From NCBI RefSeq assembly GCF_002209535.1, contig NZ_NJIG01000003.1:62001-126000 (forward strand): a stretch of DNA of 64,000 nt, read 5' to 3'. The translations under genes and the position numbers were made by a program. This DNA comes from Achromobacter marplatensis. GTDB taxonomy: Bacteria; Pseudomonadota; Gammaproteobacteria; Burkholderiales; Burkholderiaceae_B. Under the pieces are notes generated by a model. That model worked only from the letters and a program-made list of their open reading frames with translations, did not search any database and had not been told where the DNA came from. This document shows positions 8,620 through 17,556 of this stretch, piece after piece (the first letter of the stretch is position 1; each line of letters begins with the position of its first letter).

Positions 8620-9846
8620 TTACTCGATACGGTACAGGCTGCCGAATCCCTCCCCTTGCGCGGGCGTGCTGTCGGTGCAGCCTGGCATTGGCAGGCCCTC
8701 TCCCCATCCGGCGGCCAAGACCGCCACGTCACGCACAGGATCGGACGCCTTGGCCCGCTCGTTGCGCATGCGACAAGTTTCAGGATCGGTGGCGAACAGC
8801 CCGCGTGCGAAGACTCGACCTTGCTCCGCTAGCTTTGCAGTTTTGGGGCTGCGTACCTTCGCGAACGCCCGAAAGGCCTCATCCAGGCGGCCGCTCGCGC
8901 CATCCAGGCACCGGACCAAATGCCACGCATCCTCCAACGCCTGGCAGGCCCCCTGCCCCGACGTCGGCAACGGCGCGTGTGCGGCGTCCCCAACCAGCAG
9001 GACATTCGCCCGACTCCATGTATGCAGCGGCTCCAGGTCGTGCACCGCTATCAGCCGGATGGCATTTTCGGGCGTGGCACGGATGATATGCGCGACCGGT
9101 TCGGGCCATCCCGCGAACACATCTTCGACCTCCTTGCGTATATCTGCGGTCGGTGTGGCTTCAGATAGTGGCCGAGCCTGGGCTGCAGCCCAATACACCA
9201 GTTGGGGTCGAATCGCGACGCAACCAAAGCGCTCGCCCGCCCCCCAGAAATCCTGAATCGAAATATCATCCACCAGCGCATGCTGCCCCTGCGCCACGCC
9301 AATCCAGTTCACGAAGCCCTGATAGACAGGCGTGTTGTCACCTGCGACAAACTTGCGAGCCACGGAATTCATGCGACCGTCCGCGCCAATGAGCAGGTCC
9401 GGGCGGATGCTCGCACCGTTCTCGAAATGGGCCACAGCCCTGCCATGGGCATCCAGCTCAATATTCACCGCCCGGTGTCCGAACTCCACCGGTATCCTGG
9501 CCCGGGCTACATGATCGAGTAAAACCTCCTGCAAGTGCCGGCGTAGCACCGTGTAGGTCGGGTATCCCATCGTCCGGTCCAGCAACGCAATATCGAGGCC
9601 GCCCAATGCATTGCCGGTAGCGTCCTGGCGGTGCATGACCAGCGGTCGACCGCCAATGGCGTCGATGTCTTGCAGCAGTCCCAGTTCGTCCAGCACAAAG
9701 CTGGCATTGGGCCAAAGCGTCACGCCGGCCCCCATGGTTGCCGGCTCCGCTCGGCGTTCATAGACCCGAGGGTTGTAACCCTGCTTGCGCAAAGCCAATG
9801 CCACGCTCAGGCCTGCGATGCCGCCGCCAAGTATTCCAATTTCCAA
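8620..9846 (-). CDS. FAD-dependent monooxygenase (salicylate-hydroxylase-like), TTG start
   Basis: Class A flavoprotein monooxygenase of about 408 residues. The dinucleotide-binding motif GGGIAG is at residues 7-12 and the second FAD motif GDAAHAPLPTSGQG begins at about 286. I place the start at a TTG (9846), because a strong ribosome-binding site AGGAGGG lies seven bases upstream and the Rossmann strand begins right there; the upstream ATG at 9882 would add 12 unrelated residues. Family members hydroxylate aromatic or heteroaromatic acids with NAD(P)H. A LysR gene is transcribed divergently 139 bases away and is the likely regulator. Confidence 0.9.
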   Translation of the reverse strand: MEIGILGGGIAGLSVALALRKQGYNPRVYERRAEPATMGAGVTLWPNASFVLDELGLLQDIDAIGGRPLVMHRQDATGNALGGLDIALLDRTMGYPTYTVLRRHLQEVLLDHVARARIPVEFGHRAVNIELDAHGRAVAHFENGASIRPDLLIGADGRMNSVARKFVAGDNTPVYQGFVNWIGVAQGQHALVDDISIQDFWGAGERFGCVAIRPQLVYWAAAQARPLSEATPTADIRKEVEDVFAGWPEPVAHIIRATPENAIRLIAVHDLEPLHTWSRANVLLVGDAAHAPLPTSGQGACQALEDAWHLVRCLDGASGRLDEAFRAFAKVRSPKTAKLAEQGRVFARGLFATDPETCRMRNERAKASDPVRDVAVLAAGWGEGLPMPGCTDSTPAQGEGFGSLYRIE

Positions 9847-9853
9847 GGTGAAT

Positions 9854-9860
9854 CCCTCCT
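9854..9860 (-). promoter_or_regulatory. Strong ribosome-binding site deciding a TTG start
   Basis: On the minus strand the bases read AGGAGGG, seven bases before TTG at 9846. This is the best Shine-Dalgarno match near the monooxygenase gene and supports the TTG rather than the upstream ATG. Confidence 0.7.
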
Positions 9861-9985
9861 GTCCAACCGATGCTCGATGCACGGCTCACCAATTCGCATC
9901 GAACAAAATGGCATCTTAAATTCCGCCATGGCAGAGAACTAGCGTGCAAAAATGGGACGATTTCATACCTCAATCGGGATAATCA

Positions 9986-10921
9986 ATGCGCGATGCACTC
10001 GATCTGAATACCGTCCGTGTCTACACAGCAGTCGTTGATGAGCAAAGCTTTGCTGGCGCATCGCGTCTTTTGGCTATTCCCTCGTCCAACGTCAGCCGCT
10101 ACGTTGCCGCACTGGAACGTCAACTCGGCACACGCCTGCTGGAACGAAGCACTCGCCATCTGCGAATGACGGAAGCCGGTCGACTGCTCTATGAACGCGC
10201 CAAGCCCTTGCTTGACACCCTGCTCTCCACGCAGGAAGAGCTAGGTGCGGTACAGCGCGACCTTCGTGGTCCTCTGAAAATGTGCATGCCCGGCGAAGCG
10301 CCAAGGCTGCTGGCTCCCATCCTCGCCGAATTCTGTAGCCTCCATCCAGGCATCGAGCTGGAATGCGATACCCGGATGACCGGCCTGGAAGTGCTTCGAG
10401 AGGACGTTGACCTTTCCATCGTCTTCCACCGGGGCCATCAGGAGGACAGCGCCTTCATCACCCGAGAACTCGCCACGCTGCCCAGCATCGTGGTTGCTGC
10501 CCCCTCCCTGCTGGCCACGACCGGCATGCCACGCCACGTGCGCGAACTGAAGTCCCTGCCCTGTATCACTACCCTCAGTGCGCTGAAGGGCCAGCCCTGG
10601 CAGTTTCAGGATGCCTCCGGGGATATTGTCAAAGTGCCGGTACGCAGCCGCTACCGCGTCAACAGCGGAGAATTGGCAGTGGCAGGCGCACGCCAAGGCA
10701 TCGGCTTCGCGATTGTCGCGGCCTATCCCTGCCAGGACGACCTTGCCACGGGCCGATTGCAGGAGGTATCACTGGACCTGTGTCCCGCACCCCTGCAACT
10801 GCTGGGGGCATACAGCCATCGTCATTCCGTAACTGCGCGTGTTCGGGCGCTGCTGGATTTGATACAGGTCCGGTTGGCTGGATCGGCGAGCGTGAATAAA
10901 CCAAATCTCACGCAGTCTTGA
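9986..10921 (+). CDS. LysR-family transcriptional regulator
   Basis: DNA-binding regulator of 311 residues. The N-terminal winged helix-turn-helix covers about residues 5-65 (SFAGASRLLAIPSSNVSRYV then LERQLGTRLLERSTR) and the ligand-binding domain follows. The helix-turn-helix type (Ser/Arg recognition helix, NVSRYVAALE) matches the CrgA-like LysR subgroup. It is divergent from the FAD monooxygenase, the classic position of a LysR activator for an aromatic-degradation gene. Its 3' end faces the alpha/beta hydrolase gene. Confidence 0.92.
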   Translation: MRDALDLNTVRVYTAVVDEQSFAGASRLLAIPSSNVSRYVAALERQLGTRLLERSTRHLRMTEAGRLLYERAKPLLDTLLSTQEELGAVQRDLRGPLKMCMPGEAPRLLAPILAEFCSLHPGIELECDTRMTGLEVLREDVDLSIVFHRGHQEDSAFITRELATLPSIVVAAPSLLATTGMPRHVRELKSLPCITTLSALKGQPWQFQDASGDIVKVPVRSRYRVNSGELAVAGARQGIGFAIVAAYPCQDDLATGRLQEVSLDLCPAPLQLLGAYSHRHSVTARVRALLDLIQVRLAGSASVNKPNLTQS

Positions 10922-10962
10922 TGTAAAGGGTGTCGAGTTGCCGCTTTCTATGAACATCGACA

Positions 10963-11862
10963 TCAGGCGCGGCTCTGCGTCAGGAACGCCAGCATGCGGC
11001 GCGCCAGTTCGCGTGGCTGCTCTTCGGGCAGATAGTGGCCGCAATCCTCCAGCACGCCGCCTTGGAGGTCTTGCGCCAAGGGCTTCAAGGCCTGGTGCAG
11101 ATCAGGCGCGCTGCCCCGGTCGCCACCCAGCGCCAGCACCGGCACCGTCAGCGGCGTATCGCGCAGCGCCCGGTTCTGCGCCGCGTCTTCCACCGCCGCC
11201 CGGTAGTACCCCAACATGCCCCGCAGGCCGCCCAAGGTTTGATAGACGCGTTCGTACTCGTCGATGTCTGCACGGCTGAAAACCCCGGGCTTGTTGGCAG
11301 TCTTGCGCGAAAAGAACCATTCGATCAGGATGCGCTCGCGGCCGGCCAGCAAGGCTTCGGGCAGGTCCGGCACGCTGTTGAACAGGAAATGCCAGCTCTT
11401 CCAATTGTCGGGCCCAAGCTCGATGGCAGGCTTCAACGTCACCCCGGGGATGTTGGCGTCCAGCAGCACCACGCGCTCGACCTCGGCGGCGTAGCGCGCC
11501 GCATACGGGTACGCGATCCAGGCGCCGATGTCGTGGCCCGCCAGTGCATAGCGCGTCAGGCCCATGGTGTGGAACAAGGCGCGCAGCCGCTCGCCGGCGG
11601 TGCGCGTATCGTAGCCATCCAGCGGCTTGTCCGAATCCCCCTGCCCAGGCAGGTCCACCGCGAACACGCGGAAATGCGGGGCCAAAAGCGGCATGACCCG
11701 GCGCCACGCGTACCAGCTCTGCGGAAAGCCCGCCAGCAGGATCAGCGCCGGGCCAGCGCCGCCTTCCACCACGTGATAACCCAGGCCGTCCACCGATACC
11801 CGCCGATGCTGGAACGTCACGCCGTCCAACGCAAAGGCGTCCGGGCTTGTGAAGGTGCTCAT
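10963..11862 (-). CDS. Alpha/beta-fold hydrolase (epoxide hydrolase / haloalkane dehalogenase type)
   Basis: Hydrolase of 299 residues with an Asp nucleophile in AGHDIGAWIAYPYA (GHDxG elbow), a late catalytic His in CGHYLPEEQP, and an acidic residue in ALGGDRG. An Asp nucleophile points to the epoxide hydrolase, haloalkane or haloacetate dehalogenase group rather than serine esterases. The usual oxyanion motif HGFP reads AGFPQSW here, so the conserved His is replaced by Ala. The gene ends 41 bases from the LysR stop (convergent) and lies 16 bases downstream of pcp on the same strand. Substrate unknown. Confidence 0.9.
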   Translation of the reverse strand: MSTFTSPDAFALDGVTFQHRRVSVDGLGYHVVEGGAGPALILLAGFPQSWYAWRRVMPLLAPHFRVFAVDLPGQGDSDKPLDGYDTRTAGERLRALFHTMGLTRYALAGHDIGAWIAYPYAARYAAEVERVVLLDANIPGVTLKPAIELGPDNWKSWHFLFNSVPDLPEALLAGRERILIEWFFSRKTANKPGVFSRADIDEYERVYQTLGGLRGMLGYYRAAVEDAAQNRALRDTPLTVPVLALGGDRGSAPDLHQALKPLAQDLQGGVLEDCGHYLPEEQPRELARRMLAFLTQSRA

Positions 11863-11878
11863 TGTCGGTTGCTCCGTG

Positions 11879-12526
11879 TCAGTGCAGCGCGCCGCCGCCG
11901 ACCTTGATGTCCTGGGTTACGGCGAGCGAGGTCGCCACCATGATCTTCACGCCGTGCACCAGCACGTCCAGCGCCAGGCTGGGCGCGCCCGGATGGCGGG
12001 TCGCCATTTCCGGCAGATACGGCACGTGCACGAAGCCGCCGCGCAGCGCGGGCCGCTCCGTGGCAATGAAATGGGCCAGGCCGTAGAAGATGGTGTTGCA
12101 GTTGTAGGTGCCCGCCGTCAGCGACACCGACGCCGGCACGCCGCCCGCGCGCAGGTCCCGCACGATGGCCTTGATGGGCAGCGACGAGAAATATGCCGCC
12201 GGGCCGCCCTCCACCACCGGTTCGTCGATGGGTTGGTGGCCGTCGTTGTCCGGAATGCGCGCATCCACCACGTTGATGGCTACCCGTTCGACGGTCACAT
12301 CGCTACGCCCACCCGCCTGGCCCAGGCAGATCACCAGGTCCGGCTGCACGTCTTCGATCGCCTGCCGCAGCACACCCACCACCTTGCCGATCACGCAGGG
12401 CAGTTGGCGCGCCACCAGGCGGGCGCCGGCCACCTCCTGGCCATCCAGGCGGCGCGCCGCCTCCCAAGACGGGTTCAGCGATTCGCCATCGAAGGGTTCT
12501 ATTCCGGTGATGAGCACGGTGGGCAT
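11879..12526 (-). CDS. pcp: Pyroglutamyl-peptidase I
   Basis: Cytosolic cysteine peptidase (family C15) of 215 residues, the usual length, that removes N-terminal pyroglutamate from peptides. The catalytic triad is visible: Glu in VERVAIN, Cys in [14 protein letters not shown], and His in [10 protein letters not shown]. The start ATG at 12526 follows AAAGGAA at good spacing; a longer form from 12559 has no family support. A LysR regulator is divergent 92 bases away. The alpha/beta hydrolase gene follows 16 bases downstream and may be co-transcribed. Confidence 0.94.
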   Translation of the reverse strand: MPTVLITGIEPFDGESLNPSWEAARRLDGQEVAGARLVARQLPCVIGKVVGVLRQAIEDVQPDLVICLGQAGGRSDVTVERVAINVVDARIPDNDGHQPIDEPVVEGGPAAYFSSLPIKAIVRDLRAGGVPASVSLTAGTYNCNTIFYGLAHFIATERPALRGGFVHVPYLPEMATRHPGAPSLALDVLVHGVKIMVATSLAVTQDIKVGGGALH

Positions 12527-12618
12527 GGCAGGTTCCTTTTCTGTATCCATGCCGGCCATGGTAGAAGCGCGCCGTTCAATTGTTGAAATCGATAATTGTT
12601 ATTCGTACTATTGATGGC

Positions 12619-13545
12619 ATGAATCTATCTGCCGTCGACCTGAACCTGCTGGTCGCCTTCGAAGCCCTGTACGAAACGCGCAACGTGACCCTGGCCGGGC
12701 AGCGCATCCACCGCGCCCAGCCTTCGGTCAGCAGCGCGCTCAACCGTTTGCGCCGTGTCTTCAATGACGAGCTTTTCGTGCGCACGGCCGACGGCATGCA
12801 GCCCACCGACCACGCCGTGGCGCTGATGCCCGCCATCAGCAGCGCGCTGGACCAGATCCGCCGCGCCCTGGAGCAAGGCGCAGGCTTCGACCCGGCCGCT
12901 GCCAAGGGCCGGCGCTTCACGCTGGCTGCCAGCGACTACGCCGACGTCGTGTTGGTGCCGCACATCGTTGCCCGGCTGCGGCGCGAGGCGCCCGCGGCCG
13001 ATCTCCGCGTGGCCCGGCTGGACCGCGCCACCATCTATGAACAGCTGGACAACGGCAGCGTGGACATCGCCATCGGCGGCCACCTCACGGCGCCCAAGCG
13101 CATGCGCGTCACGCCCCTGTATGAAGAATCGTTCGTCTGCATCGCCGACAAACAGCACCCTGGCCTGCGCGGCCGCAAGCTGACCCTGGACCGCTACGTG
13201 GCGCTGCCCCACGCGCTGTTCGTACCCAGCGATGACGGCTCGGCCCGCGGCGTAATCGACGCCAGCCTGGCGCGGCTGGGTCGCAAGCGCCGCGTCGCCT
13301 GCACATTCGCGCATATCGTCGCCTTGCCGCACGCGGTGGTCGGTACGGACTTGATCGCCACGCTGGCACGCCGGGCGGCGTTGCGATTGGCCGGACATGC
13401 CCTCAGCCTGCGGCCCTTGCCGCCTGAAGTGGACCCCGGCCCCTTCGGCATCGACATGGTCAGCAGCCGCCGGGCGCCGGCGGATGCCGCCCTGGCCTGG
13501 CTGCAGGGGCTGATCCAGCGCGCGGTCAAAGACCTGACGGATTGA
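12619..13545 (+). CDS. LysR-family transcriptional regulator (NodD/SyrM-like subgroup)
   Basis: Regulator of 308 residues when started at the ATG at 12619 (MNLSAVDLNLL), which matches the family N-terminus. The helix-turn-helix is at about 20-45 (NVTLAGQRIHRAQPSVSSALN) followed by LRRVFNDELFVRTADGM, typical of the NodD-like branch. The divergent position over the AT-rich gap 12527-12618 suggests control of pcp and the hydrolase behind it. Confidence 0.92.
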   Translation: MNLSAVDLNLLVAFEALYETRNVTLAGQRIHRAQPSVSSALNRLRRVFNDELFVRTADGMQPTDHAVALMPAISSALDQIRRALEQGAGFDPAAAKGRRFTLAASDYADVVLVPHIVARLRREAPAADLRVARLDRATIYEQLDNGSVDIAIGGHLTAPKRMRVTPLYEESFVCIADKQHPGLRGRKLTLDRYVALPHALFVPSDDGSARGVIDASLARLGRKRRVACTFAHIVALPHAVVGTDLIATLARRAALRLAGHALSLRPLPPEVDPGPFGIDMVSSRRAPADAALAWLQGLIQRAVKDLTD

Positions 13546-13572
13546 CCGCGGCTGGCGAGCGGCCCTGTGGCC

Positions 13573-14235
13573 TTATTCGACGCCCGAGAAGAACGCGCAC
13601 TGGCCCGGGTAGCCGGGCCGCGCATCGCAGGCCTTCAGGCATCCGGGTTTACCGCCCGGGAAGCTGGCGGCCACCGACATTCCGAAGCCATACGTCGGCG
13701 TCGTCACGTCGAAGCGGCTTTCGCATACCGTCTTCGCGCTGTAGGCGAACGTCATGCCCTCACGCCGGCCATTGATGGCAAACGCGACCTGAAAGCTGTG
13801 CATGCTGTTCCACCCCGGCCTTGGCAGCACAACGAAGCGGTAGCGGTTGGCGTCCAGGCGTTCGCCAAAGATCTTCAGCTGCGCGGACGTCGTCCGCGTC
13901 GTGGGCGACGGGTACGGCAAGGCCAACAGTGCCCGCGGGTCGCCCAGCACGCCCAGATCGAAGCCCAGGCCCTTCTGGTAGAAAGGCACGTCCAGGCTGG
14001 GATAGCCGGCATACTCCACCCGCTTGACCTTCGACCCGAACTCATTCGTCTTGGGTTCGTAGTCGGGCGCCCGCGCAAACGTCACATCAAGCGTCAGCGC
14101 CACATCCGCCGGGTTGGCGTCTTCGGACCGGACATGCTTTTCGTACACGTCGGGCGAGCTTGCACACCCGGCAAGCGCCGCGGCACCCGCAAGGGCAAGC
14201 CCGCGCAGAACCTGGAACACAGGCGTTCTCATCAC
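13573..14235 (-). CDS. Putative lipoprotein of unknown function
   Basis: A 220-residue protein with a lipoprotein signal peptide (hydrophobic stretch then lipobox LAGC followed by ASSPD), so it is probably anchored in the envelope. The rest has no motif I recognise. Four cysteines cluster toward the C-terminus (TVCESR, GCLKACDAR, GQCAFF), suggesting disulfides in the periplasm. It begins at a GTG (14235) or an ATG (14232), immediately after the stop of the upstream exported protein (14237-15121), so the two are probably one operon and may work together. Confidence 0.75.
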   Translation of the reverse strand: MMRTPVFQVLRGLALAGAAALAGCASSPDVYEKHVRSEDANPADVALTLDVTFARAPDYEPKTNEFGSKVKRVEYAGYPSLDVPFYQKGLGFDLGVLGDPRALLALPYPSPTTRTTSAQLKIFGERLDANRYRFVVLPRPGWNSMHSFQVAFAINGRREGMTFAYSAKTVCESRFDVTTPTYGFGMSVAASFPGGKPGCLKACDARPGYPGQCAFFSGVE

Positions 14236-14236
14236 G

Positions 14237-15121
14237 TCATCGCTCCTGCCGGGACTGCACCGGCAGGGGAACCGCCTTCAAGCCCTGCCCCACGAATTGC
14301 CAGCCGTCCTTGCCTTCCTGCCATCGAAAATTCCTGTTGATCCATTCGGCCTTCATGTTGGCGTAGAGCCGGCGCTGGTCAATGCGCTTGCCTTCGGCCA
14401 GCGCCTTGCGCGCAAGTTCCGAACTGCCGTCCGAAGCGGGCCTGAAGGCGGCGATCTGCATCGCCCTGGTAAACGGCACGCTGGCATACGGGCCTTCGTC
14501 CGCTTTGCTCAATCGGATCTCGTTATCCAGCAGCAACGCGCCATGGCGATTGTCTGGCGACACCGACACCAGAAGCGGAATGGAACGCTGATATTCCTTC
14601 GGCAATGCGTGCTCAAACCACAGCACCTGTCCCGTGGACGTCACCAGCGCGCGCGACCCCGCGGTGAACAGCAGCAGGTCCTGCCGCCCGGGTTGCGCCA
14701 GGCCCATGTCCGGGTCGCGCATATCGACGGTCGGGCTCAGCACGCGCGCAAGCGGCGTGTCGTTCTGCACGGCGATCAGTATCGTACCCACGCCCATGAA
14801 ATCGTTGGACACCGCCAGCAGCATCGGCTGGCCCTCTTGAGTCGGACCCAGCGCTTTCACGTAGATGAACTCGTAGGCGTTCAACGGCCGGTAGGCCTTG
14901 CCGCGATACTTGATCTGCCGCAGCGTGGACGCCGGATAGCCTTCCAGTTCGAAGGCACCGCCAAGCGGCTCGGTCGCCTTCAGGTAAGTGGGTGCGGCGG
15001 CGGGCGCGGCCACCTGCGCATGCGCGGCAGCCGGCATCCACAAGGCCAATCCCAGTACGGCGACGGCGCACGCTTGGGCGCGCCGGTTAAGCGTCAGAAC
15101 GGTTCTACGCAGATGAAGCAA
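14237..15121 (-). CDS. Exported protein of unknown function
   Basis: A 294-residue protein with a Sec signal peptide (cleavage probably near AAAHA-QVAAPAAAPTYLKA). The mature part is mostly beta-strand-like with phrases such as GTILIAVQNDTPLARVL and HGALLLDNEIRLSKAD; I do not recognise a family. One base separates it from the downstream lipoprotein gene. Both are probably envelope proteins that act together. A single-copy hypothetical pair is all the sequence supports. Confidence 0.72.
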   Translation of the reverse strand: MLHLRRTVLTLNRRAQACAVAVLGLALWMPAAAHAQVAAPAAAPTYLKATEPLGGAFELEGYPASTLRQIKYRGKAYRPLNAYEFIYVKALGPTQEGQPMLLAVSNDFMGVGTILIAVQNDTPLARVLSPTVDMRDPDMGLAQPGRQDLLLFTAGSRALVTSTGQVLWFEHALPKEYQRSIPLLVSVSPDNRHGALLLDNEIRLSKADEGPYASVPFTRAMQIAAFRPASDGSSELARKALAEGKRIDQRRLYANMKAEWINRNFRWQEGKDGWQFVGQGLKAVPLPVQSRQER

Positions 15122-15197
15122 GGCATCCTTGGCGGACAGCGCCGCATGAAAGAGGTGCCCGCATTCTAGGCCAAGCCGGCTCCCCCCGCTGCCTGGC

Positions 15198-16361
15198 CTA
15201 TGCGCCTGGCAGCCGCACGATGCAGTCCGAGTTGACCGCCTTTACGTCCACCACGCCCAGCAGCCCCATGTTGCGCCGGACCTCTTCCACGATCAGGCCG
15301 ATGGCGTGGGCCACGCCGCGCTGCCCCGCCACCGCCGCCGCATAATTGAAAGGCCGGCCCACGAAGACGCAACGCGCGCCCAGCGCCATGGCCTTCAGCA
15401 CGTCCGACCCACGCCGCACCCCGCTGTCGAGCATCACGTCCATGCCGCCGGCAGCGTCCACCACCGCCGGCAAGGCCTGCAAGGGCGACATGCTGCCGTC
15501 CAACTGCCGGCCACCATGGTTCGATACGATCACGCCGTCCATGCCCTGCGCGCGCGCCGTGCGCGCATCGTCGGGATGCAGGATGCCCTTGATCACCATC
15601 TGCCCCTTCCAGCGGCGGCGGATGGCCGACACATGCTGCCAGTTCAGATGGCCCCGGTCGGAAAAATCGCGCAGCACATTGGCGGACAGGATCGGCGCGC
15701 CGCGCGTCGCGTAGTTGTTCTCGAAGTGCGGCATGCCATGGCGCCACAGCGTGCGCAGGAAGGTGCCGAACAACCAGCGCGGATGCGTCAGCCCCTGCCA
15801 GGCCAGGCCCGCGCTGGGCCGCAGCGGCGTCGAAAAGCCCGCGCGTACATTGTTCTCGCGATTGGCGGCCACCGGCGTATCCACCGTCAGCACCAGCGTC
15901 GTCACCCCGGCCGCCGCCACCCGGTCGATCAAGGCCGCGATCTGCGCGTCGTCGCCCGGCAGGTAGGCTTGGAACCACGTGCCCGGCGCGGCCTGCATGA
16001 CTTCCTCCAGCCGGATCAGCGACGATCCGCTCATGATGCACGGCACGTCCGCGTCCGCCGCCGCACGGGCCAACACGATGTCGCCGCGGTAGCTGGACAG
16101 GGCCGAAATGCCCATCGGCGCCACGCCGACCGGCGCCGCGTATTCGCGGCCCAACACTGTCGCCCGCGTGCTGCGTTGGGACACATCCACCAGCACCTTG
16201 GGCCGGAAACCAAACTGGGCGAACGCCTGCCGGTTGCCGCGCTCGGACTGCCCGTCTTCCACCGCCCCGGACACATAGGCGTAGATCGGCTTGGGCAATC
16301 GCCGCTTCGCGGCCGCCTCGAAATCATGCAGGCTGAGCAAATGGCGCAGAGGGTCGGGCAT
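15198..16361 (-). CDS. FMN-dependent alpha-hydroxyacid oxidase/dehydrogenase (LldD family)
   Basis: Flavoprotein of 387 residues from the L-lactate dehydrogenase, glycolate oxidase and mandelate dehydrogenase family. It converts L-2-hydroxyacids to 2-keto acids. The catalytic His is in SNHGGRQLD (about 280-288), with the FMN-phosphate region DSGVRRGSD and GRPFNYA following. The start at 16361 (MPDPLRHLLS) has a GAGGAG ribosome site eight bases upstream, so the extra 20 residues of the longer frame are excluded. It is divergent from a LysR gene and near a D-2-hydroxyacid dehydrogenase, suggesting a 2-hydroxyacid module. Exact substrate unknown. Confidence 0.93.
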   Translation of the reverse strand: MPDPLRHLLSLHDFEAAAKRRLPKPIYAYVSGAVEDGQSERGNRQAFAQFGFRPKVLVDVSQRSTRATVLGREYAAPVGVAPMGISALSSYRGDIVLARAAADADVPCIMSGSSLIRLEEVMQAAPGTWFQAYLPGDDAQIAALIDRVAAAGVTTLVLTVDTPVAANRENNVRAGFSTPLRPSAGLAWQGLTHPRWLFGTFLRTLWRHGMPHFENNYATRGAPILSANVLRDFSDRGHLNWQHVSAIRRRWKGQMVIKGILHPDDARTARAQGMDGVIVSNHGGRQLDGSMSPLQALPAVVDAAGGMDVMLDSGVRRGSDVLKAMALGARCVFVGRPFNYAAAVAGQRGVAHAIGLIVEEVRRNMGLLGVVDVKAVNSDCIVRLPGA

Positions 16362-16459
16362 GGCTTGGGGCTCCTCGCGGCGGTCGACCAGCCTGTGCAG
16401 GGGCCGCCGCGCTGTTGTCATGGGAATGGCGGATGACTATAGGCGCGGCGCCATTTTGA

Positions 16460-16474
16460 ATAAAGTGACTTTAT
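16460..16474. promoter_or_regulatory. Palindrome, candidate LysR operator
   Basis: The bases ATAAAG-TGA-CTTTAT form a perfect dyad inside the otherwise AT-rich gap between the divergent FMN oxidase and LysR genes. A second, imperfect dyad (GAATAAAGTG near 16459 and CACTTTTATTC ending at 16500) surrounds it. Position and size fit a LysR binding site; no binding evidence exists. Confidence 0.4.
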
Positions 16475-16538
16475 CGATATTGGTTATTACACTTTTATTC
16501 GCCCTCGACTCGATCTTCCGCTACTGCCCACCGCCGCC

Positions 16539-17437
16539 ATGACGCTTAAGCAACTTGAAGCCTTCTACTGGGCCGCCACCTGCAAGAACTTCGCCATTGC
16601 CGCCAACCGGCTGAATATCTCGGTGTCGTCGCTGTCCAAGCGCATCGGGGAACTGGAGGCGTCCATCGGCGCTGACCTGTTCAGCCGCAGCGCGCGCAGT
16701 GCCACGCTGACCGCCCTGGGCGAACAACTGGTGCCCCACGCCAAGGACCTGCTGCGCAACGCCGACCAGTTCATGCAGCAAGCCAGCAACAACCTGACGT
16801 ATTCCGGGCGCTGCCGGTTTGGCGCGGGAGAACTCACGTCCATCACCTGGATGCCCCGGCTGATCGAGGAAATCCAGCGCGCGCATCCCAATCTGCTGGT
16901 GGAACCGTACGTGGGCGTGGGCGAACTGGTGGAGCGCGGGCTGGAAGAAGGCGATCTGGATTTTGCCGTGATCGCCGGTCCGTCGTCGCGCGCGTCCATC
17001 GCATCGCACCTGATCGGCAGCGCGGACTTCGAATGGGTGGCGTCCTCCCGCGCGGTGCCCGACCCGGCGGCGCTGACCCCCGCCGACCTGCCGGGGCTGA
17101 CCTTGATCACGCAGCCGCAAAGCTCCGGCGTGATCCGCATGCTGGACGACTGGCTGACCGAACAAGGCGTATCGCCCGGCCGCACCCAATGCTGCAATAG
17201 CTGGGGCGCCATCGCCGGCATGCTGCGCCAGGGCCTGGGGCTGGGTTTCCTGCCCACCGCCTGGGCGCGTATCCTGATCCAGCGCGGCGATCTGCACCGC
17301 CTGCCGGGGCTCGCGCCCCTGCGCCCCTGCCCTACACCTTCCAGTGGCGGCGCGACGACACGCGGCCCATGCTGGAAAGCCTGCGCGTGCTGGCGCAGGA
17401 CACGCTGGATTTCGAGGCACCGGCTGGAATGGTGTGA
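16539..17437 (+). pseudogene. LysR-family regulator with a 3' frameshift
   Basis: The first ~255 codons encode a normal LysR protein: helix-turn-helix at about 15-40 (KNFAIAANRLNISVSSLSKR) and a ligand-binding domain through LGLGFLPTAWARIL. After LHRLPGLAPL the reading frame becomes Cys/Arg-rich and non-family, running on to a stop at 17513. In the next frame the same DNA encodes LPYTFQWRRDDTRPMLESL and ends AGMV with a stop at 17435-17437, a normal LysR tail. The normal reading is 899 bases, one short of a multiple of three, so a single base is missing in the GC run at about 17304-17335. It is either a real mutation or a sequencing error. It is divergent from the FMN oxidase. Confidence 0.8.
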
Positions 17438-17556
17438 GCGGGCCAACTGTTTACTAAAAGTCGCCCTTAACTCCGAAAATTATTCGCTTTATCTCCGGTT
17501 TCGGCACGGGTAGAGTCGCCTCAAAAGACACCATGCCTATACGGAGACCACGCGCA

